From Dasypus novemcinctus (taxonomy: Eukaryota; Chordata; Mammalia; Cingulata; Dasypodidae), in contig NC_080698.1 of assembly GCF_030445035.2 (NCBI RefSeq), positions 30,287,294 to 30,351,293 on the forward strand: DNA of 64,000 nucleotides. Direction: 5' to 3'. The position numbers and the translations under genes were made by a program. A model generated the notes under the pieces. That model saw only the letters and a list, made by a program, of their open reading frames with translations, was not told the origin of the DNA and searched no databases. Positions 52,561-64,000 of the stretch are shown here, piece by piece. Within the stretch, counting starts at the first letter, position 1. Each line of letters opens with the position of its first letter.

Positions 52561-52576
52561 CAATCAGTAATAGAAT

Positions 52577-52622
52577 AACCAATTATAATTATAATTATTA
52601 TCATTATCATTATTATTATCTG
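52577..52622 (+). repeat. AT-rich triplet-like microsatellite
   Basis: Imperfect (ATT/ATC)n directly after the MIR tail. Confidence 0.85.
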
Positions 52623-54719
52623 TTTAAAGAACTACTAAGCCAGGGAGATCTGGAAATAAATGTAAAGAATTGGATAGTATCCCTCTCAGAATGAGGAAAC
52701 AAACGTAAACGCCTAGGGGCAAATATTGACTTTACAGTGGACTGCTTACCTGCCTGGTATTTACTGAATTTGAGATTTCAGATGGTCAGCAATCGTTACT
52801 TTTTTCCCACCTGGTGCACGAATCCCATCTATTTTCCCACAAGTATTTATCCAATGCCTCTTCAAACCCTGAGCGCTCTAAATAGAAGTCAGTCTATGCC
52901 AAATTAAGAGCATCTCCAGTGAGATGAGTCACAACTCCTATATCCCTGTCGCATTTGACTGCACTGGGCTCTCCAGGTCTGTTTCTCTGGCTTCTGGTTT
53001 TATTATTGCCTCATATGTTTACAGGTCTCAAACTTAGCAGGGCCACTGCAGAACAAAAATTAAATGAAGTGCTTCCCAAGGCCGAGGTCAGAAGGCTTAG
53101 CACTTTGATCAAACCCTGAGCACCTTTTTTCAGAAGAGGGAATATAATTGAAGAGACATAGACGAGACTGCAAAACCCTCTCCATTGGGAGGTAAGCGCT
53201 GAAGCAGAGAATTGACATCACGCTTCACTGGCTCCTCCCCTCCCAGCCCCATCTTCCCTCCCTGTCCCAGGACTCCTGCAGAAGCAGTGGGAGAGCTAAG
53301 TAAATGGTTTATCAAAAGAAAAAGAAGACAGAAGACAAGTGAAATTGCTTCTGTTCAATTTCAAAGAACCTGCTACAAAGACTATACATATATTAAAGTT
53401 AAAGTCGAATGAGAAGTTAAAAGATAAAACTAAACAAAAAACTTGTTTTAGTTCTAAGCAAGTCTTTTTCAATATCTGCATTTGTGATTTCAACAACACT
53501 TCAAACACAGTTGGATAGGTTTCTTATTTGTTCTTGTACTAAATTTGTATGCAAAAGAAGTTCAATGGGCAAAAAAAAAAAAGCTATATACATATAATGT
53601 GGAAATTGGTGATACATTTCCATGTGTACATTTAAAATATAAAGGGTATGTATATGTATTTTAAACATTTCCCTTAGGAACATTTGTTCTATTATACTTC
53701 TAAGTAAAATAGAAAAGCAATAAACTGCATAATGGCTTTTTAAAATCATAACCTAAATATTTTAGGTTTTAATTAAAATCTCTCCAATAAATGTTATTTT
53801 TGCTGACACATTATTTATGCCATTAACTACCTAAGCCCATAGTTTAAAATATCGGAATGCTACCCTGACCTAGCACTACGGACCTCTTCTTAACAGCACT
53901 TAGCAGAGCCAGTTTTCAAAAGATTTTTTAATTGTTTATTCCAGTCAAAGGTGGCAGAATAGCCACTTATGTTGATTGCCTCTCCTTCCTAAGATTCGTA
54001 CTCAAACTGGAGTAAAAGAATATAAAATATCTAAAATCAAAGTGCAAAGACCAAAAGTGGAGATATCAGCAGTTGAGAAATATGTAATTGTCTTTAGGAG
54101 GGCTGAAGGCATGTAGGAGTAACTCATGCAGGCAGGCAGAAGTGGCTCCTGAGGGAAAAAGGCTGATTCACTTCCAAAGACTAATAGCAAGAGGGGTCAT
54201 TTGACCATAGGTATATTCTAAAAATAAAGTCCACTAGTCATCAAGCCCTGTCCATATTTGGAGATTCTACTCTTTCATAAGGAGGTACAACATTTGGGGA
54301 AAGTTTCCAACATGAAAGATACTAAAATAAACAAACAGAAAAATATATAACTAGGGGACAAAGAGTCAATGCAAGGAATAAAAGATCACCTAAGAGTACT
54401 AAGAGTAGTAGTATTTCTCTACTATCAATACAAAGAAAAAGGATTAAGCACTTATTATGAACCAGGTTTCTGTTACGCATATATAACAGATTTGCATATA
54501 TAGTATAATCTCATAGTTAAAGAATGGATGAATATATATAACATCTCATTATCCTGACAGTAGATAAGGCAATGAGACAAATTTTCACAAGGTCATCCAA
54601 AGTAAATATGTCTCATCCAGGTAATAGGACTCTCAAAGTCAATGCTATTAACCTTTCCACTACAAGGATTTCCTGAGGTGCACCCTGTAAGATACACTCT
54701 GATTTAAAAAAATAAAATT
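52623..54719. other. Intron sequence, little recognised
   Basis: 54440-54620 is faintly MIR-like in reverse ('ttaagcacttattatgaacc'). No exon supported. The TAFA4 signal-peptide exon was looked for here and not seen. Confidence 0.4.
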
Positions 54720-57700
54720 TAAATAGCTTCTGGGAAGATGGCATTGGAGTAGGTTGGCAGGGCTCAACTCTCTTACAAAAACAATGGAGGAAGGGCAAAA
54801 AGCTGTCTGAGGGAACTACTTTGGGGATCTGCAGACTAAGAGAGGGCTGCACATCATCCCGGGGGTAAGAAGGACAGAGAGTTGAAGAGGCCAAAACAAA
54901 AACCATGAATTACTGGCCCTCCACCCCCTGGTGAATGGCACTCATCCTGAACCCTCAAGGCAAAGGGCCTCGATAAAATTCTTGGCTTACTGCAGGCAAC
55001 TGAGGGGGGAAAGAATGCCTTCCTCCCTGGGAAGAAGGAAGGTATGGCGGAAGGCGGAGAATGGTTTCTCTTCAGTGAGTCTGGCCAGCAAAATGTCCTT
55101 TGAATCTCAAATCTAGCCAGCTCAGTAAGTGGAGACTGAGAAACCTCCATGGAAAAATTCGCCGAAGAGTGCATCTGCTTTCAGGCCTAGAAAATGCAAG
55201 AAGAAAAAACATTTTTGGAGTTTCTCATGCTCCAGGCCCCCTGGCATATGGTCTGTACTCCATTAGTGGACCCCTGGGCCTGTTTTCAATAACTTAAGCT
55301 GGGAAATTTTAAAGATTTATAATAAGTTGAACCAAAAGTCAAAGAAAAGTCATGAAAAAAAACCAATAGCATTTTATACACTATTAATGAGTAATCTGAG
55401 GAGGAGGTCGCTATTTATAATAGTGAATAAAAGAATAAAATATTGAGGAATAAACTTAACCAAGGACATAAAGGACCTATATTCAGAAAGCTACAAAGCA
55501 TTTTTAAAAGAAATCAATGAAGAATAAACAAATGGAAGAAATTGTGAGTTCATGTATTAGAAGAATAAATATCATTAAGATGGCAATTCTACCCAAACTG
55601 ATTTACGGATTCAATGAAATCCCAATAAAAATTACAATGGCATTTTTGTGAAATGGAAAAGCCAATTATCAAATTTATTTGGAAGGGTAAAAAGCCCTAA
55701 ATAGCCAAAAGTGACTTTAAAAAGAAGAATTAAGTTGGAGGACTCTTGCTTCCAGATTTTAAAGCATACTACCTAGCTCCAGTGGTAAAAACAGCATGGT
55801 ACTGGCATAGAGATAGACTGACCAATGTAATCAAACTGAGAATTCAGAAATTGACCCTCACATCTACAGTCAAGGGACTTCTGACAAAGCTGTAAAACCC
55901 ACCCAGCTGGAGCAGAATAGTCTATTCAACAAACAGTGCCAGGAGAACTGAAAAAAAGAAAGAGGACTTCTATCTCACACCATGTACAAACATTAACTCA
56001 AAATGAACCATGAATCTAAATATAAAAGCTACAACCATAAAAGTCTTAGAAGAAAATGTAGGGAAACACCTTCAAGATCTTGTGGTAGGTAGTGGTTTCT
56101 TTTTTTTTTTTTAATTTTTTAAATTTTATTTCTCTCCCCCCTCCCCCCCGCACCCTGGTTGTCTGTTCTCTGTGTCTATTCGCTGCGTCTTCTTTGTCCG
56201 CTTCTGTTGTTGTCAGGGGCATGGGAATCTGTGTTTCTTTCTGTTGCATCATCTTGTGTGTCAGCTCTCCGTGTGTGCGGCACCATTCCTGGGCAGGCTG
56301 CACTTTCCTTTGTGCTGGGCAGCTCTCCTTACGGGGCACACTCCTTGCACATGGGGCTCCCCTATGCGGGGGACACCCCTGCGTGGCAGGGCACTCCTTG
56401 CATGCGTCAGCACTGCGCATGGGCCAGCTCCACATGGGTCAAGGAGGCCTGGGGTTTGAACCGAGGACCTCCCATATGGTAGAAGGACGCCCTAACCATT
56501 GGGCCAAGTCTGCCGCTGGTAGTGGTTTCTTAAACCTTACATGCAAACCATGAGCAGTGAAAGAAAAAAAAAGATAAATGGGATCTCTACAAAATTAAAT
56601 ACTTTTGTGGTTCAAATGGTTTTGATAAGAAGGTAAAAAGGCAGCCTACTCAAGGGGAGAAGTTTCAGAAACCACATAACTGACAAGAGTTTGATCTCCG
56701 TGTTACATAAAGAGATTACACAACTCAATGATAAAAAGACAAGCAATCGAATTTAAAAATGGGAAAAAGACTTGAACAGAAATTTTTCCAAAGAGGAAAT
56801 ACAAAAGGCCAAAAAACACATGAAAAGATGTTCAACATCACTAGCTACTAGGGAAATGCAGATCAAAAATACAATGAGATATCATCTCACACCTCACAGA
56901 ATGACCATTACTTAAAAAAACAGAAAGCAACAAGTGCTGGAGAGGATGTGAAGAAATAGGGACACTCCTTCACTGTTGGTGGGAATGTAGAATGGTGAAG
57001 CTTCTGTGGAAGACAGTTTGGCAGTTCCTCAGGAAGCTAATCAGAGATCTGTCGTATGATCCAACAGTCCTTTTACTAGGAATATATCCATGAGAACTGA
57101 AAACAGTGACACAGACAGACATTTGCACACCAATGTTCATAGCAGTGTTATTCACCTTGCCAAAACATGGAAACAACCCAAGTATCCATCAAGCAATGAA
57201 TGGATAAACAAAATGTGTATATATATATATGATGGAATATTATGCTGATGTAAGAATAAATGAAATTCGGACACATATAACATGGATGAACCTTGAGAAC
57301 ATTAAGCTACGTGAAATAAGCTAACCACAAAAGGACAAATATTATATAATCTCACTAATATGAACTAAATACAAAGTATAAACACATGGATTTAAAACCT
57401 AGACTGTAGGTTACTAGGAAATAGGGTAGTCTAAGGATGTAAATGTTAATTGAACGAAAGCTAGAGATTAATCTAGGGACTGAATAACGTAATGAACCAT
57501 GAGATGGATAAGGATTGTATTTAACAATACAAACATAAGAGCATTCTTCTATGAATTAGAACAAATGTATATCACTATTACAAGATGGTAAAAATACAGT
57601 GACACATGGGAAAAATACAATTAATGTAATTTATGGACTACGGTTAGCAATGATAGTATAATATTATTGCATTAATGTCAAAGAAGGTACTATATTAACA

Positions 57701-58182
57701 CTAAGGATCAATAGTGGAGGGTATGGGATTTTTTCTTTTGGACTAAGGAAAATATTTAAAAGCTTACTGGGGTGATGACTGCACATGTCTGTGATGAAAA
57801 TGAGAGTCACAGAGTGTACACTTTGGATAGAATGTACAAGGCATGGGACTGCATAACATAGTAAGCCATGTAGTGGAAGATGGACTGTGGTTAACAGTAC
57901 AAGTGAGTGTTCTCTCATTAACTGTAGCAAATGTACAATACAATACATAGTGTTAATAATAAGGTGGTGTATGGAAAAAATATACCAAGTGTACACTATA
58001 TACCATAGTTAGTGGTAAAAGTCTGATGATGTTCTTTCATAATCTGTAACAAATGCTCCTCAACAAAGTAAGGTATTGGTAGAGGGGCAATGTATGGGAA
58101 TAATGCCTTTTATACATGATTGTTTTGTAAGCTCACAACTTCTCTAATTTAAAAAAATGTAAAATAATTTAAAAAAAGCACT
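54720..58182 (+). mobile_element. Internally deleted LINE-1 (5' UTR joined to late ORF2)
   Basis: 54722-55310 looks like an L1 5' UTR ('gggaagatggcattggagta' near its start). From about 55315 the sequence is mid-to-late ORF2 ('aataaacttaaccaaggaca', 'tacccaaactgatttacgga'), then the ORF2 end and a ~1 kb 3' UTR closing at about 58182 in A-rich sequence. ORF1 and roughly the first half of ORF2 are absent. A DAS SINE interrupts it. Confidence 0.65.
56102..56517 (-). mobile_element. DAS-type SINE, full length
   Basis: Reverse DAS with exact 14-bp TSD 'ggtagtggtttctt' at 56088-56101 and 56518-56531. The long plus-strand frame 56092-56553 is its antisense. Confidence 0.93.
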
Positions 58183-58908
58183 TTCAATGATGGATAGAAC
58201 ATCTAGAGAGAAGATCAATAGGAAATAAAAGACCTAAAAGACATACACAGAACATTTCAAACAACAGAATATGCTTTCTTGTCTAGTGCATACGAATCAC
58301 TCTCTAGGATAGACCATATTTTAGGTCACAAAACAAGTTTCAATAAATTGTAAAAAATCAAAATCATTCAATGTATCCTCTCTGACCACAACAGAATGAA
58401 GCTAGAAATCAATAACAGGGAAAATAAGAAAATTCACATATATGAAAATTCACAAAATGTGCAAATTAGACAATACAATTAAACAACCAATGAATCAAAG
58501 AAGAAATCACAAAGGAAATTATGAAATATCTCAAAGCACATAAAAACAAAAAAATGCAACATACCAAAACTTAGGGGATGCAGTAAAGGCAATGATGAGA
58601 GTGAAAATGATAGCTCTAAATGCTTCTATTAAAAAAGAAGAAAGATCTCGTATCCATGAACTAACTTCACATCTGGAGGAACCAGAAAAAGAAGACCAAA
58701 TTAAATCCACAGTGAGCACAAGGAAGGAAATAAAACTTAGAGCACAGATAAAGGAAACAAAATTTTTTTAAAGAAAACAATAAAAGGAAGCAATGAAATC
58801 AAATTTAGTTCTTTGAAAAGATCAATAAAATCAATAACTCTTCAGGTAGGCTGACAAAAAAGGAGAGGGAGTACACAAATAACTAAAATTGAAAATGAAA
58901 TATGGGGC

Positions 58909-59154
58909 ATGATTAAAGACCCCACAGAAATAAAAAGGTCTATAAGAGGACATTATGAACAACAAGGTAATAACAAAACAGATAACCTAAAAGAAATGGA
59001 CAAACTTCTAGAAAGACACAAACTACCTACACTGACTCTAGAAGAAACAGAAGATCTCAACAAACCAATAACTAGTAAAGAAATTGAATCAGTCATCAAA
59101 AACCTCCCAAAAAAGAAATGCCCAGGACCAGATGACTTCACTGGTGAATTTTAA
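58909..59154 (+). pseudogene. LINE-1 ORF2 fragment (start of RT domain), broken
   Basis: An 81-codon open stretch with the L1 run [13 protein letters not shown], then [25 protein letters not shown] and [10 protein letters not shown], which leads into the RT fingers. It is the longest clean piece of ORF2 in this copy; stops lie on both sides, including TAA directly after GEF. The enzyme cannot be made. The match to L1 RT is by recalled family sequence. Confidence 0.9.
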
Positions 59155-61167
59155 CCAAACATTCAGGGAAGAACGAACATCTATCCTACTCAAACTTCCA
59201 AAAAATTGAAGAGGAGCAAATGCTTCCTAACTCATTCCATAACATCAGCAACATATTAATACCAACGTCAGATAAAAATATCATAAGAAAATTACAGACA
59301 AATATCCTTTACAAAATAGATGCAAATATTCTCAACAAAATACTAGCAAACCAAATCCAACAGGACATTAAAAGAATAACACACCATGCTTAAATGGGAT
59401 TTATTACAGTAATGCAAGAGTGGTTCAACCTAAGAAAATCAATTAATGTAATACACCACTTTAACAGAACAAAGTGGAAAAAAAACACACAGTTATCTCA
59501 ATTTATACTGAAAAGGCATGAAAAAAATCCATCACCATCTCTTCATAAAAATATTTGGAAAACTAGGAATAGAGGGGACCTTCCTCAATGTGATAAAGGG
59601 CATCCAGGAAAAACCCACAGCTAACATTATATTCAATGTTGAAAGCCTGAAAGCCTTCCCCCTGAGGTCAGGAACCAAGATGCCCACTGTCACCATTGTT
59701 ATTCCACATTGTACTGGAAGATCTAGCCAGAGAAATTAGATGAGAGAAATAAAAGGCATTGAAATTGAAAAAAAAAAAAGAAATAAAACTTTTCCTATTT
59801 ACAAATTACATGATCCTATATATAGAAAATGATGGAAAATCCACAACAAAGTTACTAGAGCTAATAAGTGAATTCAGCATAGTGGAGGAATAAACGGTCA
59901 ACATGAAGAGTCAGTCATGCTTCTATGCACTAGGCATGAATAATCTAAAAGGGAAATCAAGAAAAATATTCCATATACACTAATAACTAAAATAATAAAA
60001 TCCCTAAGAATAAATTTAACCAACAATATAAAGGATTTGTACATGGAAAACTCAAAGAAGACCTAAATAAACGGAAGGACATTTCACAATTAGGGATTGA
60101 AAGACTAAATATTGTTTAGATGTTAGTTCTACCCAAAGCAATTTACAGATTCAATGCACTCCCAATCAAAATGCCAGCCTTCTCTGCAGAAATAGAAACA
60201 CCAATCATCAAATTCACATGGAAGGGTAAGGGGCCCCACACAGCCAAAACCACCCTGGAAAAAGAAAAGCAAAGTTAGAGGACTCACTCCTCCCAATTTT
60301 AAAACTTATCACAAGGCTACAGTAATCAAAACAGTGAGGTACTGGTATAAGCACAAATATATAGACCAATGGAATTGAACTGAGAATTTAGAAATTAACC
60401 CTCACATCTTTGGCAACTGATTTTTTAAAAGATGCCAAGCCCACCCAGTGGGGAAAGAATAATCTCTTCAACAAATGGTGCCAGGAAAGCTGGATATTAA
60501 CATGCAAAAGAATGATGCTAGACCCCTACCTCGTACCATATACAAATATCACCTAAAGTGGATCAAAGATCTAACTATATGAGGCAATATTTCCCTAGAA
60601 GAAAATATAGGGAAATATCATCAGGCCCTGTGCCAAGCAACAGTTTCATTACACCAAAAGCGCAAGCAATAGAAGAAAAAATAGTTAAATGGGACTCCGT
60701 CAAAATTAAAACTCTGTGCAAAAGATTTCATCATAAAAGTAAATAGGCAACCTACAGCATGGAAGAAAATATTTAGAAATCACATATCCAATAAGGGTTT
60801 AATGTCCAGAATAAAGAAATTCTACAACTCAAAAAAATGGCAACCAACAACTTAAAAAATGGGCAAAAGACTTGAATAGCTATTTCTCCAGTGAAGGTAT
60901 ACAAATCCCGAACAAGCACCTGAAAGGACACTCACCATCATTAGTCATTAGGGAAATGCAACTCAAAACCATAATGAGATACCATTTCACACCCACTAAA
61001 ATGGCTACTATTAAAAACTGAATAAGTGTCAAAAGTGATGTGGAGAATAGGAACACGCATTCATTGTCTGTGGGGATGTAAAATGATATAGCCACTGTGG
61101 AAAACAGCTGGGCTGGTCCTGAAAGTCAAGTATAGAATTACCATGTCTCCCAGCAATCTCACTATAG

Positions 61168-61610
61168 TGAATTGAATTGTGTAGACCAGTTTTCAACATA
61201 TTCTTAGTCTTGATCTTCATTCTGATGGCTGTGGACCCACTGTAAATAAGATCTCTTCAAGATGTTACTTCGGTTAAGATTTGGCCCAACTGAAACAAAT
61301 TGGGTTTAAATTCAGATTATTAGAGGCTTTTATAAGCAGAGTGAAAGTCAGATGGTGAGTGAAGAGAGTGGAAGAACCGGAAGTCAACAGAACTCAGAGG
61401 AGAAAGGAGAAGATATCACCACATTAATTACCATGTGGTGGTAGAGCTAAGGAATGCCAACTTTTTTTTTTTTTTTTGGTGGCCAGCCAAAAAATACCAA
61501 CCCAGGAGAAAGCAAGTATCCTAGCCTTCTGAAACCTTGAACCAATGAATTCCTATTTTTAAGACAACCTGTTGCATGATGCGTGTGTTAGCAGTCAAAA
61601 AAATTAAACA
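61168..61610 (+). mobile_element. Solo LTR, family B copy 2
   Basis: 443 bp from TGAATTGAATTG to AATTAAACA, with the family landmarks 'aagatgttacttcggttaag', 'ttataagcagagtgaaagtc' and 'ccttgaaccaatgaattcct'. L1 ORF2 sequence resumes on both sides. The TSD is not clean. Related to 50853-51373 but shorter, with an inserted T16 run. Confidence 0.78.
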
Positions 61611-62379
61611 ATATTCAAAATAATTGAAAGCAGGGAGTCAAGCAGATATTTACACACTGATGTTCATAGCGGCATTATTCACAATTGCCAAAAGAAGGAA
61701 GCAATCCAAGATGAATGGATAAACAAAATGTGGTCTATACATACAATGGAATACTATTCAGCATAAAAGGGAATTAAGTTCTGATACATGAGACAACGTA
61801 AATGAACCCTGACAACCTTATGTTGAGCAAAATAAGCCAGACACAAAAGAACAAATATTGCATGCACTCACTGATACAATTAAAATAAGCAAATTTACAG
61901 AATTTATTCAAGAAACTAGATTACAGTTTACCAAGGGCTGGGGTGGGGGTAGAGAATGGGGGGAGTTAATGTTTAATTGCTAGAGTTTCTGTTTGGGGTG
62001 ATGGAAAGGTTTTAGTAATGGATGATAGTGATGGTAGCACAAGATTGTGAATATAATTAAAACCATTGAATTAAATATTCCAGTGTAGTTAAGGGGGGGG
62101 GTTTAAATTGTATATATGTTACTAGAATAATTTTTTTAAAAAAATAGGACTGTACAACACAGTGAATCCTAAAAATGTAAACTATGAACTACAGTTAATA
62201 GTATAATTTTAATAGTATTGTTTCATCAATTTTAAGAAAGGTACCACACTAATGCAAAGTGTTGAGGAAAAACTGTGTGTGTAATGGGAGAATATGGAAA
62301 CTGTTTTCAGTATGATTTTTCTGTAAACTGAAACTTCTCTAATAAAAAAAAAGCCTGCAAAAAATAAATAGATCAATGT

Positions 62380-63070
62380 AATTGACCAAAATGTACAGAC
62401 TATAAAAGAAAACCATGTGATCATAACATCATTCTACTTGATTTCATGAATATGACAATCTAGGAACAGCAAAATTATAGCGTCAGGGAACCAGATGTGG
62501 CTCAAGCAGTTAGGCACCCACCTACCACATGGGAGATCCCAGGTTCAGTTCCCATTGCCTCCTAAAGATAACAAAGACAGTGAACTGACACCACAGGGAT
62601 GGAGTGGGGAGACGATGCAGTGAGATTACACAATGAAGAGACACAGCAAGGAAACAGAATGAGAGACCCAACAAGCAGGAAGCAGAGATGGCTCAAGTGA
62701 TTGGGTGCCTCCCTCCCACATGGGAGGTCCCAGGTTCAGTTTCCTGGGCCTCCTAAAAAGAATATGAACAGAGAGTAGACAGTGAGCACAAACAATGAGG
62801 GGGGAGAGATAAATAGATAAAATAAAATCTTAAAAAAAAAAAAAGAATTACAGGGACAAAATTCAGATGAGTGGTTGCCAGAGCTGAGTACTGGAAGGGT
62901 GACTGGATTGCAAGGTTGCCCAAAGAAACTTGGGAGGGTGGGAGTGAGGGATTTTTCTGAATTTTCATTGTGATCATTACACTACTATATACATCAAAAC
63001 TCAAACTGTACAGTGAAAAGGGATAATTTGTTCTTGTACATTGTGTCTCAATAAACCTGACTTTTACAAA
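62380..63070 (+). mobile_element. L1M-like LINE 3' end, split by a SINE
   Basis: 'tgatttcatgaatatgacaa', 'tctaggaacagcaaaattat', then after the SINE 'gatgagtggttgccagagct', 'tcaaaactcaaactgtacag' and 'tctcaataaacctga'. This follows old L1 3' ends. Confidence 0.75.
62486..62844 (+). mobile_element. Dimeric DAS-type SINE
   Basis: Two tRNA-like heads (62486 and about 62681), same layout as 2366-2753, ending in A13. Imperfect TSD: 'aattatagcgtca' before, 'aattacagggaca' after. Confidence 0.8.
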
Positions 63071-63074
63071 ATGT

Positions 63075-63735
63075 AGGCCGAGAGTGATCTCTGTAATTGA
63101 CCCTCAAACCCTAACTATATTCCCAATCACAAACCAAAACAAAGACAGTCTCAGAATCAGAGACAAAGGAAGCATGGACAAAAACCAAGCATAGAGAGAA
63201 CTCTAAGCACCTTGGGAAGCACAGCACGGTGACCAAAGCCTAAACCAATGGGCAGGCTAGTATAGGGAAAGAGGGAAGACAGTCACAGCTGGGACCGGGC
63301 AGAGACCATGGCCGTGAGACCCCTGCTGAAACCCCCCGAGGGAAGGCCGCTACTAGAACAGAGCCGGAAACACGCCACCAAGACCCCAGGCTCAAGAGGA
63401 AGCGCTGGGTAACTCCAAGCAGACCTCGCATGGGTCCTGGATAACTGGGAAGGCCTCATCATTGGCCACTGAGAGCTAACAAGTGGGGATAGTAAGGCAA
63501 CCAATCAGAAGAGCAAACAGCTGGGGCCCCTCCCCAACATTAGGAGAGGGGAGGAGGGAAGAAGGCTTTAACAGGGGTGCTCCCCACCCCAGCTGCGCCT
63601 CTTTGCTGGGAGGCCGCCAGCATCCATGTCTTGGAGGTGAACTCTTCTTCTTTCTCTCGTTTCTCAATAAACTTTTTACTGGCCTGATTAAACTGGCATG
63701 TTCTTAAATTCTTTAATGTGATATAGCCAAGAACC
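63075..63735 (+). mobile_element. Probable ERV1-like solo LTR
   Basis: CpG-bearing, GC-rich sequence with CCAAT (63500), the purine-rich 'ggagaggggaggaggg', and a poly-A signal AATAAA (63667-63672), the layout of gammaretrovirus-like LTRs. 'atgt' at 63071-63074 and 63698-63701 could be a 4-bp TSD, but terminal TG/CA is not clear, so the edges are open. No retroviral genes. Confidence 0.5.
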
Positions 63736-63740
63736 TAGAG

Positions 63741-63929
63741 CATGGGTTCTTAATAAGGGGTCTGTAAGTCTGAATTGAAATTCAAAAAAACATTCTAGTG
63801 GGGATGTGTTGGTGCAGATGTGGCTATTTATTAAATAATACACAGTATAGTGTGGACTTATTAAGGGGTCCATGGTTTTCACCTGACTGGCAAAGGGATT
63901 CGTAGAACAAAAAATCTTAAGAACCCCTG
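63741..63929 (+). mobile_element. Small nonautonomous hAT-like element
   Basis: A 189-bp element with terminal inverted repeats CATGGGTTCTTAA / TTAAGAACCCCTG (12 of 13 paired). Flanks ACCTAGAG and GCCAGAG could be a decayed 8-bp TSD with one deletion. The repeated 'ggggtctgtaag / ggggtccatgg' text fits a MER-type hAT MITE. Confidence 0.75.
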
Positions 63930-64000
63930 GCCAGAGAATCCAGCATTTTCTGACAACACTAGAGAAAGTGGAGGGGCTAATCTGTGGCCTCCCAAGAGTG

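Larger units (their letters stand above)
58185..62370 (+). mobile_element. LINE-1, 5'-truncated, with solo LTR inside
   Basis: Starts within the ORF2 endonuclease domain, continues through RT and the C-terminal region to about 61000 and again 61615-61850, then a short 3' UTR ending at about 62370 ('tctctaataaaaaaaaagcc'). The 3' UTR is of the same short type as at 12190. The LTR at 61168-61610 splits the end of ORF2. Confidence 0.82.

Noticed and set aside
56092-56553. 153-codon plus-strand frame, with similar frames at 15301-15741 and 16102-16530
   Set aside because: All are the antisense of DAS SINEs. GC-rich SINE bodies lack stop codons in several frames, and the shared protein text reflects shared SINE sequence.

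Overview
The window is mammalian nuclear DNA, almost certainly from an armadillo (Cingulata; Dasypus novemcinctus is the best guess). The main evidence is the repeats. At least eight copies or pieces of a tRNA-headed SINE of the DAS type, known only from armadillos, are present, several with clear target-site duplications (TSDs). They sit among LINE-1 copies and among solo LTRs that I could not assign to a widely shared mammalian family. There are no bacterial-style genes, operons, CRISPR arrays or phage genes, and most long reading frames are shadows of repeats.

The one host gene I can support is TAFA4 (FAM19A4), on the minus strand. It encodes a small secreted chemokine-like protein of nervous tissue. 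Three coding exons are present in transcription order: 44174-44019 (51 codons), 30257-30133 (41 codons) and 24722-24711 (three residues and the stop). Phases match (1, then 0), and the joined exons keep the ten-cysteine spacing of the TAFA family exactly. The exon for the signal peptide is not recognisable here, so 44175-64000 is read as part of a long upstream intron. The last intron uses a GC-AG splice pair. The 3' UTR probably runs to about 23.4 kb.

Layout: 1-19500, downstream of TAFA4, is nearly all LINE-1 in minus orientation: one near-full-length copy with a ~2 kb 3' UTR (about 1365-9440), a 5' fragment of a second (9440-10900), and a third long copy (about 12190-18970). DAS SINEs and a twin-primed L1 inversion interrupt them. 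19500-34500 is lower in recent repeats: terminal exon, second coding exon, MIR, L2, MER5A-like and other hAT-derived elements. 34580-41520 is a plus-strand LINE block holding two solo LTRs of one family and a composite insertion flanked by 64-bp direct repeats. 41500-54700 is intron with the first visible exon, old L1M pieces, MaLR-type LTRs and a solo LTR. 54720-63080 is plus-strand L1 again (one copy internally deleted, one carrying an LTR), then an ERV1-like LTR and a small hAT element at the right edge.

I found no new multi-gene system. The observations most worth a second look are the antisense reading frame shared by copies of the long L1 3' UTR, the GC-AG intron of TAFA4, the composite insertion with 64-bp flanking repeats, and several nested insertions whose order can be read directly. 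Repeat family names come from recalled consensus sequences, not from a database search, and edges without a TSD are approximate.
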